The notes under the pieces: model-generated
Seen by the model: only the letters and a program-made list of their open reading frames with translations
Told to the model about the DNA's origin: nothing
Database searches by the model: none
Source: Candidatus Komeilibacteria bacterium
Lineage (GTDB): Bacteria > Patescibacteriota > Patescibacteriia > UBA1558
Assembly (NCBI GenBank): GCA_024654345.1
Contig: JANLIN010000084.1
Location: 1-12,402 of the forward strand
Reading direction: 5' to 3'
DNA: 12,402 bases
Part shown: in pieces, positions 1 through 5,040 of the stretch
Numbering within the stretch: position 1 is the first letter of the stretch
Layout of the letters: each line of letters starts with the position of its first letter
Position numbers and translations under genes: made by a program

Positions 1-19
1 CAAAAATAATAAGGTAAAT

Positions 20-412
20 ATGCCTGATAATCATTATTATATCGTTCCGCACCAAAGAAAATTCATCAAACGTTATAGAGGTGAAGACATTTTCGAAGAT
101 CGCGAAGAGATACTGGTCGGACCCAATATGGAGTCCTTTTATGATATTTTGCATCGACCGTCCTTTCACTCCTCTCATATGATCGCCGAATACGTCATCA
201 AAAGAGATGTCCTTAGCCATTTCATATTTGGTGATAAAGTCACTTGCCGTGGCACTGCCAGCAAAGGTCTAGTGGAAAAAAGTGGGCACAAATTTATAGA
301 AATTGTACCCGCCGACAATATAAACCTGCGGATATATATTCTGGCCGGTGGCGATAAATGGGTATTTCTAAAGCAGGTAAAATGTTTATGCTCTGATTCG
401 AGAGACGCTTAA
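20..412 (+). CDS. hypothetical protein, 130 aa
   Basis: I do not recognise this protein. It is soluble-looking, with no signal peptide or membrane segment, is rich in aromatic and charged residues, and ends with two cysteines (KCLCSDSRDA). The ATG at 20 is preceded by AAGG at 10-13, a plausible ribosome binding site, and by an in-frame stop at 14-16, so the start is well bounded. The stop codon lies inside the loop of an intrinsic terminator (401-426), which supports a real transcription unit ending here. It converges on the - strand gene ending at 425. Anything upstream in its operon lies outside the window. Confidence 0.6.
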   Translation: MPDNHYYIVPHQRKFIKRYRGEDIFEDREEILVGPNMESFYDILHRPSFHSSHMIAEYVIKRDVLSHFIFGDKVTCRGTASKGLVEKSGHKFIEIVPADNINLRIYILAGGDKWVFLKQVKCLCSDSRDA

Positions 413-426
413 AGCGTCTCTTTTTT
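401..426 (+). terminator. intrinsic terminator after the first gene
   Basis: The stem AGAGACGC (401-408) pairs perfectly with GCGTCTCT (414-421) around the loop TTAAA, followed by a T run through 426. The TAA stop of the upstream gene is in the loop. The T run also contains the end of the opposing gene at 425, so the two converging units are packed without spacer. Confidence 0.9.
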
Positions 427-997
427 ATTTCTCCAAAAAAATATCCGACTGTATCTCCCGAAATACGTCTATCAAAAAGGGAATATGCTCATCCTTATCA
501 ATATTTAGCTCAACCAACCCCAATTCTATGTCACTCCGGCTTACTTTGGCGGCGAAACGTTTGTCCTTCAGTTTCTTTTTTACCGATTGCACCGTCAGTG
601 TCGCGAATTTGTCCGGTCGGGGCCAAGCGCAGGCCACCAAAAAACCGCACAGTTCATCCACCGCGAACAGGCTCTTGGCCATCAATGACTGGCGCGGCAC
701 ACCGGTATAGAGGGCGTGCCCAAGTATGGCTTGAATTATTTCTTCATCATAATCACGACGACGCAGTTCCTTCACCCCTTCATAGGGATGTCCCGTCTGA
801 ACCGTGGCATCATATTCCGGATATTTTTCATAATCCATGTCATGAAGAAGTCCACACATAGCCCACTGTTCTTCGTCCTCTTTAAACTTGCGCGCGTACG
901 CCCGCATCGCCGCCGCCACGCCGTACATATGCTTACGCAGACCATCCGCGCTCACCCAGTCTAACATTAGTTTTTCCGCATCTTGATAGGTCGGCAT
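425..997 (-). CDS. HD-domain metal-dependent phosphohydrolase-like protein
   Basis: The 190-residue protein has the HD superfamily metal-binding pattern: H23, the H52-D53 pair in GLLHDMD, H70 and H94, and a distal D114 in AVDEL. This is the H...HD...H...H...D ligand order of HDIG-like phosphohydrolases, which hydrolyse phosphate mono- or diesters of nucleotides or related substrates. The substrate cannot be told from sequence. The C-terminal third (about 120-190) is helical and carries no recognised domain. The gene starts one base after the stop codon of the FkbM methyltransferase gene (TAAC-ATG), so the two are almost certainly translated as a coupled operon. Confidence 0.85.
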   Translation of the reverse strand: MPTYQDAEKLMLDWVSADGLRKHMYGVAAAMRAYARKFKEDEEQWAMCGLLHDMDYEKYPEYDATVQTGHPYEGVKELRRRDYDEEIIQAILGHALYTGVPRQSLMAKSLFAVDELCGFLVACAWPRPDKFATLTVQSVKKKLKDKRFAAKVSRSDIELGLVELNIDKDEHIPFLIDVFREIQSDIFLEK

Positions 998-998
998 G

Positions 999-1667
999 TT
1001 ATTGTGAAATTATGGCCAGCGTATCGTGCTTCGCCTCGATCAGGTCATAACCCTTTTTCAGTAATAAACTCTCGCAAGCCACTTTGTCATCCGCTGTCAG
1101 ATGACGGTGTTCGTACAAGATCATCACCGGCTTCACTCGTTCATAGGGAACATGTTTGATGATTTCATAATCATATCCCTCGGTGTCTATATGCAGAAGA
1201 TCAATCCTCTCCACCGTATGTTTGTCCAAGAGTCCCGCTACCGTCACCGCTTCGATTTCTTTTGTCCGATAAAATTTATCAAACTCCTGTCCTTCTTTTT
1301 TGTGTTTAAAAAGAATCTCTTTCTTGAAAGAGCCTAGCTGATCAAACCACCACGGTACGTCTTTTTCCGCACTGACATCCAGATAGTGAAAAGTTTTGTA
1401 ACCAGTCTCTTCGGCGACGGCCAGATTTTCGAAAGTCAGCCCCCCGTAACCAGCGTAGTTCTCTTTTAACCGCGCAAACAACCACGGAATAGGCTCCACT
1501 AAAATTCCCCGCCAACCATGCTTGGTGACATACTGATAAATAGGGTCACCGGTCTTGCCATCATTGGACCCGATCTGCACAAAAAAAACATCACCGTTGT
1601 GACGAGAGTTGTATTCCTGAATATGTTTATGTATGACCGCGTTATCGCCCTTAGTTAATGCCGGCAT
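999..1667 (-). CDS. FkbM family SAM-dependent methyltransferase
   Basis: The 222-residue protein has a class I methyltransferase fold. The glycine-rich SAM loop VQIGSNDG is at 30-37, the acidic end of strand beta2 is at LVEPIP (E58), and the FkbM signature HIDTEGYDYEII follows near 160-170. FkbM enzymes O-methylate sugars or natural products, and in environmental bacteria they often sit in cell-surface glycan loci. There is no clear Shine-Dalgarno before the ATG at 1667, but a promoter-like pair lies just upstream (1702-1730). It is the first gene of a two-gene unit with the HD hydrolase. It lies about 2 kb outside the repeat-bounded insert, so I do not link it to the RiPP genes. Confidence 0.85.
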   Translation of the reverse strand: MPALTKGDNAVIHKHIQEYNSRHNGDVFFVQIGSNDGKTGDPIYQYVTKHGWRGILVEPIPWLFARLKENYAGYGGLTFENLAVAEETGYKTFHYLDVSAEKDVPWWFDQLGSFKKEILFKHKKEGQEFDKFYRTKEIEAVTVAGLLDKHTVERIDLLHIDTEGYDYEIIKHVPYERVKPVMILYEHRHLTADDKVACESLLLKKGYDLIEAKHDTLAIISQ

Positions 1668-1701
1668 GTGGCTGATTTAATTATCAAAAGAAAACATGAT
1701 T

Positions 1702-1730
1702 AGTATAAATTATTTACATCAAAATGTATA
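1702..1730 (-). promoter_or_regulatory. candidate promoter for the FkbM-HD operon
   Basis: On the - strand a -35-like TATACA (1725-1730) and a -10-like TATACT (1702-1707) are separated by 17 bases, predicting a start near 1695 and a leader of about 28 bases. The -35 box is a weak match, and the region overlaps the 3' end of the upstream gene. Confidence 0.4.
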
Positions 1731-2211
1731 ATTCACCCTTGCAGTAGATATAATCTCGAGGATCCGAGTTATTTTTTATTTTACCATCCAGTTCGTAGTG
1801 TTTGGTATGAGTGGCGGATCGTAGTTTCATCAACTTGTTGAGTATATGGTCAGAAGCAATCTCAGGCGTTTCATCAATTTCATTGAAAATCGTCTGGATG
1901 GGCCAGAGGGCCACTGACAGTTTATATGCTTCCTTGGGGGATTTTACTTTATCTATCTTATCCACCAGCAGATTGTATTGTGCGCAAATCCGGTTAAAAA
2001 AGTCATCTGTCAAAATTTCCGTCAGTCGCTGGTGAACTTCTTCCCACTCATCCGCGTTATAAAAAAATGTTACCAGTCCTTCCTTGCTTATGTACAGGTG
2101 ATCATAATAGCCGACACCGATCAAGGCTTTCAAACCGCGCGATTCTCCCTCATACCAAGCTTTGACCTCCGATAAAGAATATTCCTTGGTGCAATATTGA
2201 ACATATTCCAT
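1714..2211 (-). CDS. hypothetical protein, 165 aa; possibly a stand-alone relative of PEP-synthase-like N-terminal regions
   Basis: No confident family. The protein is soluble, with alternating hydrophobic and charged residues and no cysteine cluster or nucleotide-binding loop. The arrangement (LSEVKAWYEGESRGLK, then a strand-rich stretch and a helical segment with LMKLRSATHTKHYE) reminds me of the poorly described regions that precede PEP-utilising mobile domains in some Patescibacteria proteins. That resemblance is from memory and weak. If correct, this would be a shortened version lacking the catalytic histidine domain. The ATG at 2211 has no Shine-Dalgarno. A TATAAA-like -10 a few bases upstream would suggest a very short leader. 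Confidence 0.55.
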   Translation of the reverse strand: MEYVQYCTKEYSLSEVKAWYEGESRGLKALIGVGYYDHLYISKEGLVTFFYNADEWEEVHQRLTEILTDDFFNRICAQYNLLVDKIDKVKSPKEAYKLSVALWPIQTIFNEIDETPEIASDHILNKLMKLRSATHTKHYELDGKIKNNSDPRDYIYCKGELYILM

Positions 2212-2264
2212 ATTTCTGTTTTATAAGACTTTGGAATGACAAATACCTGGACATCTCGGCCAAC

Positions 2265-2292
2265 CAATTTAATGACTACCCCTGTATTAAAT
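2265..2292. repeat. 8-bp inverted repeat
   Basis: AATTTAAT and ATTAAATT flank a 12-base spacer in the gap between the membrane-protein gene and the 165-residue gene. It is AT-only and has no T run beyond it, so it is not a convincing terminator. It may be an operator-like or chance structure. Confidence 0.35.
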
Positions 2293-2326
2293 TCTGAGCA
2301 GGCATACGCCTAGCGATTTTTGATCT

Positions 2327-2614
2327 TTAATCCTCAAATTCAACTTCCAGCCCTCCTACCCATTTGGTGGCTTTATTAAATATCCAGGCCGAAATATATC
2401 CCGTTACAAAGCCGATGGCGCCATAGATAATCGGCACAAGAATAAGAACAGCCAGCGCCCCGATCCAAGCCGCGCCCATATCTTCGGTAGCGACCAGCAT
2501 ACTGACCAAAAGCACAAAGAACATAATTACACCACCTATCAACCCCAAAAGCCCGTACGTAACAGCTGATATTTTGGCCAAAGACATAGGACCGAATCTT
2601 TTAACTTTTTTCAT
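2327..2614 (-). CDS. small two-helix membrane protein (DUF3566-like)
   Basis: The 95-residue protein has a basic N-terminus (KKVKRFG), the motif GPMSLAKISAVTYGLLG, two long hydrophobic segments (roughly residues 18-42 and 50-82), and an acidic tail (GGLEVEFED). A short hairpin of two helices with an SxxK motif near the first helix resembles DUF3566-type transmembrane proteins, whose role is unknown. It is an inner-membrane protein with both ends probably on the same side. The 5' flank carries a run of nine A and nine G on this strand (2642-2659) that could affect its expression. Confidence 0.7.
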   Translation of the reverse strand: MKKVKRFGPMSLAKISAVTYGLLGLIGGVIMFFVLLVSMLVATEDMGAAWIGALAVLILVPIIYGAIGFVTGYISAWIFNKATKWVGGLEVEFED

Positions 2615-2641
2615 AAAAATATATTACTTATTAGATATTAA

Positions 2642-2659
2642 CCCCCCCCCTTTTTTTTT
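2642..2659. repeat. C9-T9 homopolymer tract
   Basis: Nine C followed by nine T on the + strand, about 30-45 bases upstream of the start of the membrane-protein gene at 2614. Adjacent homopolymers of this length are unstable during replication and sequencing, so the length may vary or be an assembly artefact. The surrounding 125-base gap is otherwise AT-rich, with nothing else recognised. Confidence 0.8.
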
Positions 2660-2739
2660 ATAATTTTATTTTTTAGCTTTGTATCCATATGTTTATAAGT
2701 TCATTATAACAAATACAAACTTGATTAGAAATAAGCTTT

Positions 2740-3105
2740 TTAAGGCATCCCCCTGAGATCATACTCATAGTTCAAAAAGTATTCTCTAGCATGCATAACT
2801 CTAACGCAAGGATATCGAGTGGGTGGTAATTGTTTGGGAATTTGATTTAAACTTTCACGAATTACAAGCCTCAAGCCTTTTTTACCAGCGGTAGTTTTGA
2901 AATACCTTTCTCTACGTTGAGCATCCTCTTTTGCATAAAAATACTCACAAAATATCAAAATAAAAGGCCGCCGTGGTGCGGTGGCTTTTGATTCTCCCCG
3001 AGAGTGTTGTCCTAGACGACCCTCAAGAGCACTTGAATAACCTATGTAAAACCTATGGTCCTTCAAGCTATATAAGATATACACACAATACTTTAGTTTC
3101 TGCAT
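2740..3105 (-). CDS. GIY-YIG nuclease superfamily protein (YhbQ/UvrC-N-like) with C-terminal extension
   Basis: Residues 5-80 form a compact GIY-YIG domain: the first strand is CVYIL (7-11), the second motif is FYIGYS (19-24), the catalytic arginine is R30 in LEGRLGQH, and the catalytic glutamate is E66 in RRERYFK. These metal-dependent domains cut one DNA strand. Stand-alone copies are probably repair or mobile-element nucleases, but most are uncharacterised. The typical domain is 80-95 residues. Here about 35 extra residues (SLNQIPKQ... to RGMP) have no recognised fold and may be read into former non-coding DNA. There is no Shine-Dalgarno. A hairpin at 3108-3128 sits right against the start codon. 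Confidence 0.85.
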   Translation of the reverse strand: MQKLKYCVYILYSLKDHRFYIGYSSALEGRLGQHSRGESKATAPRRPFILIFCEYFYAKEDAQRRERYFKTTAGKKGLRLVIRESLNQIPKQLPPTRYPCVRVMHAREYFLNYEYDLRGMP

Positions 3106-3107
3106 AT

Positions 3108-3128
3108 TCGTTCCAAAAGGGGACGAAG
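3108..3128 (-). promoter_or_regulatory. hairpin abutting the start codon of the GIY-YIG gene
   Basis: TTCGTTCC pairs with GGGGACGAA (one G-T pair) around an A-rich loop, placed just 2 bases before the ATG at 3105 on the - strand. A second short hairpin, CTTCAT-CCCC-ATGAAG, lies about 20 bases further upstream. They could restrain translation initiation or be palindromic repeats; neither has a T run in the right place to be a terminator. Confidence 0.4.
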
Positions 3129-3192
3129 TAGACTCAAGATCACTTCATCCCCATGAAGCGAACTTTATAAAAATAAAGATGTTTTCAAAGTA

Positions 3193-3723
3193 TCACCTTC
3201 TATTTTTTAGGAAACCTTTATACTTGCTGTTTATTTTCTTCGTCGCAGTGTCCAATGACTCTACACCAACAGCCTCCCTCAATTGATTAACTTTCTTTAT
3301 ATTTTTTATTGGCTTAGGTACTAATTTATTGCCACGTGTCTCATATTGCGTACCATAAATCTGTTTTTTATTTTCTGCTGCTAAAACTCTATCCTCCAAA
3401 TAGGCATAATTTCTGGGGTGAGCCTGACCATTTGCCACTTCTTTCTTTAGTAATAAAAGGCACCTCTTCTGTAATTTAATATTTTTATCAGCGTGTTGGA
3501 CCAATAGCCAAAAATAATTAGAAGCTCTTTTGCCTATTAGGTCAAAGGTGGGCCAACCGTATTTATCTACAGTTTTTTCTACAAATTCAGTATTTTGTTC
3601 ATCCAGTTTCAAAACTCTATTCCACTTCTTATCTGTTATACTGCCTCTTCCCACCTTGGATCTAAGCTCTTGATCCGCCTTGGCTCTTTTAATAATTGCT
3701 TGTGCTAATTTCTTGTTTTTCAT
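3193..3723 (-). CDS. DUF6624 family protein
   Basis: The 176-residue protein carries the motif series I associate with DUF6624: an early D41 in the LDEQN stretch, GWP at 56-58, QHAD at 76-79, a DR pair at 111-112 and YGTQ at 123-126. The strongly conserved polar residues suggest an enzyme, but no activity is established. The C-terminal part (VNQLREAVGVESL, about 145-157) is also typical. The ATG at 3723 lacks a Shine-Dalgarno. An extended -10 element (TGTTATACT) upstream, next to the first copy of the 36-bp repeat, is the likely promoter. Base composition is already lower in GC than in the housekeeping genes at the right end of the window. Confidence 0.75.
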   Translation of the reverse strand: MKNKKLAQAIIKRAKADQELRSKVGRGSITDKKWNRVLKLDEQNTEFVEKTVDKYGWPTFDLIGKRASNYFWLLVQHADKNIKLQKRCLLLLKKEVANGQAHPRNYAYLEDRVLAAENKKQIYGTQYETRGNKLVPKPIKNIKKVNQLREAVGVESLDTATKKINSKYKGFLKNRR

Positions 3724-3741
3724 AGCTTTATTATGTCATTA

Positions 3742-3750
3742 AGTATAACA
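3742..3750 (-). promoter_or_regulatory. extended -10 promoter for the DUF6624 gene
   Basis: On the - strand, TG-T-TATACT forms an extended -10 element, with a start expected near 3735 and a short leader before the ATG at 3723. No good -35 is seen, as is usual for extended -10 promoters. It directly adjoins the T run of the terminator-like repeat, which would shield this gene from upstream transcription. Confidence 0.45.
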
Positions 3751-3784
3751 AAAAACCACCTACAAAAGTAGATGATCTTCTGGG
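3749..3784 (-). repeat. 36-bp direct repeat, copy 1 (terminator-like), left edge of the insert
   Basis: Matches 6151-6186 at 34 of 36 positions; the shared right half reads GTAGATGATCTTCTGGG. Read on the - strand it forms the stem CATCTAC-TTTT-GTAGGTG followed by TTTTTT, which is an intrinsic terminator shape. It lies in a divergent gap between the DUF6624 gene and the TraB-like gene, an odd place for a terminator. That fits better with a boundary duplication than with a normal operon end. Confidence 0.85.
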
Positions 3785-3858
3785 ATCTATTCATAAAAGA
3801 CATCAGAACTAAATAGATAAATTTTTCTTAGTAATATTTGCAATATAATAAATTTTCA

Positions 3859-3887
3859 TTGTAAAACCCTATTAATTAACGTATAAT
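3859..3887 (+). promoter_or_regulatory. sigma-70-like promoter for the TraB-like gene
   Basis: TTGTAA (3859-3864) and TATAAT (3882-3887) are separated by exactly 17 bases, a strong vegetative promoter. The predicted start near 3894 gives a leader of about 65 bases before the ATG at 3961. The leader is AT-rich and has no strong Shine-Dalgarno. The rest of 3785-3960 shows no gene or stable structure. Confidence 0.65.
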
Positions 3888-3960
3888 TTTATTATTAATA
3901 TAAGTAATATAACCCATAAACCATCGCTTTTTAATACATTAAAACATTACATATAAAGCA

Positions 3961-4809
3961 ATGCTACACGATAGAATATTAAATAAAATAATATCTCTTC
4001 AAAACTATATAGACACAGACTATCCGGATACCTATATTTCAAAACTTGAATATAATAACCAAAATATCATAGAAATTGGTGTTACACACTCACGCGACCC
4101 AAAGCATAAAAACTACATATTAATTAAGTCTGCTTTCGAAGAATTTGTAAAAACACACAAGTCAAGCAAGTCCGTTGTTTTGATTGAAAATATTATTCAG
4201 AAGAGAATACTTCCAAAAAATGAAATGGTCTCTAAACTGGGTGAATCTGGTTTTTTATTATGGTTAGCAAATAAATATAAAATACAGGCTATCTGTCCAG
4301 AGCCCAATCAATATGAAATCATTAAACTAACAAGCAGTCACTTTGATTACACAGAAGAAATATTACTATGGATATTTGTAAGCCTTCTAAGAAATCTATT
4401 AGCTGGCGACCATATACTTAGCCACGACTTAATCGAAATAATTATGAAACAAATTATAAAAGCTGGCGAGATTATCAAGTTTAAAAAAACAGAGACAGAA
4501 TATCTAAAAATATTTGAGCACCAGCTTACTAAAATAACTAGTAATGAAATATCCTTTTCAAATAAAATAGAGCTAATGAATAGTAATATAGATATAAGAA
4601 AGTTAAATGGTATGTTGAGTCCGTATCTAAAAAAATCTCTCTTAAATGAAGTAAGTGCAGCCATAAACATGTCTCGAGATATTCATATACTATCTAATAA
4701 AACTAATCTACTAAAAAAAGGCTTTAATATTTTCTCGGTATTTGGCAAAAATCATACCATCTGTCAAGAAATGGCCTTAAAAGAATTTATAAAATTAAAG
4801 GAGTCCTAA
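3961..4809 (+). CDS. TraB/Tiki/ChaN-like superfamily protein, 282 aa (putative metallohydrolase)
   Basis: Two GxxH motifs stand near the two ends of the protein: GVTH at 40-43 (IEIGVTHSRD) and GKNH at 262-265 (SVFGKNHT). Between them are E76 in VVLIEN, G94-E95 in KLGESGF and an R239-D240 pair shortly before the second GxxH. Two GxxH motifs with an intervening glutamate and a late Arg are the hallmark of the TraB/PrgY-Tiki-EreA/ChaN superfamily, which includes the Tiki metalloproteases and proteins that counter peptide pheromones. There is no signal peptide, so it should be cytoplasmic. It lies in the repeat-bounded insert and converges on the RiPP ligase and precursor. I infer a role in leader cleavage or self-protection. 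A hitch-hiking gene is the alternative. Confidence 0.6.
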   Translation: MLHDRILNKIISLQNYIDTDYPDTYISKLEYNNQNIIEIGVTHSRDPKHKNYILIKSAFEEFVKTHKSSKSVVLIENIIQKRILPKNEMVSKLGESGFLLWLANKYKIQAICPEPNQYEIIKLTSSHFDYTEEILLWIFVSLLRNLLAGDHILSHDLIEIIMKQIIKAGEIIKFKKTETEYLKIFEHQLTKITSNEISFSNKIELMNSNIDIRKLNGMLSPYLKKSLLNEVSAAINMSRDIHILSNKTNLLKKGFNIFSVFGKNHTICQEMALKEFIKLKES

Positions 4810-4833
4810 ATTTAATCTAGAACTCCTTTTTTT
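4797..4833. terminator. bidirectional intrinsic terminator between the converging units
   Basis: AAAGGAGT (4797-4804) pairs perfectly with ACTCCTTT (4822-4829), with a T run to 4833 on the + strand, overlapping the last codons and stop of the TraB-like gene. On the - strand the same stem is followed by AATTTTAT, so it can also end the ligase-precursor transcript 14 bases after the second stop codon of the precursor. Confidence 0.85.
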
Positions 4834-4846
4834 AAGACAACAGTTA

Positions 4847-4975
4847 TTAATCGTCGTCACATCCTCCTGATCCCCAGGTAACGCAATCGCCGGCCTGAGT
4901 TTTTGATTCTATTTTGACTTCTTCTGGTATTTCAAAAGCGAAGTCAAAGGCTAGAGGGATCTCGTTAGTTTGCAT
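4847..4975 (-). CDS. putative graspetide (RiPP) precursor peptide, 42 aa
   Basis: This small gene lies 65 bases downstream of the ATP-grasp ligase, on the same strand. AGGAG (4982-4986) is 6 bases before the ATG, and two TAA stops in a row end it. The product starts MQTNEIPLAFDFAFEIPEEV, an acidic, aromatic leader-like segment. It ends with the Gly-rich core GDCVTWGSGGCDDD, containing T33, S36, C31, C39 and three terminal Asp. ATP-grasp graspetide ligases join Asp/Glu side chains to Thr/Ser (esters) or Lys (amides); here the acceptor-rich DDD tail and T33/S36 are the obvious partners. The leader segment PLAFDFAFEI could be the ligase recognition helix. The core does not match the microviridin TxKYPSD or plesiocin TTxxxxEE patterns as I know them. 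The precursor role is inferred from position and composition. Confidence 0.8.
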   Translation of the reverse strand: MQTNEIPLAFDFAFEIPEEVKIESKTQAGDCVTWGSGGCDDD

Positions 4976-4994
4976 AATCTGCTCCTATTATTAG

Positions 4995-5015
4995 TTGATA
5001 TTAGCTCTGTATCAA
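4995..5015. promoter_or_regulatory. inverted repeat upstream of the precursor gene
   Basis: TTGATA (4995-5000) and TATCAA (5010-5015) flank a 9-base spacer, 20 bases before the precursor start. On the - strand TTGATA is also followed, 17 bases on, by AATAAT, which could be a promoter. However, that promoter would start transcription at or past the Shine-Dalgarno, so an operator or mRNA hairpin seems more likely. Confidence 0.4.
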
Positions 5016-5040
5016 TCTGAGTTTAATCATATTAACACAG

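Noticed and set aside
999..1667. FkbM methyltransferase as a tailoring enzyme of the RiPP
   Set aside because: It lies outside the direct repeats, over 3 kb from the precursor, is coupled to an HD hydrolase and has different base composition.
4347..4670. Hydrophobic 107-codon frame on the - strand inside the TraB-like gene
   Set aside because: The hydrophobicity comes from antisense of AT-rich Lys/Asn codons. There is no ribosome binding site, and it is fully overlapped by a better gene.
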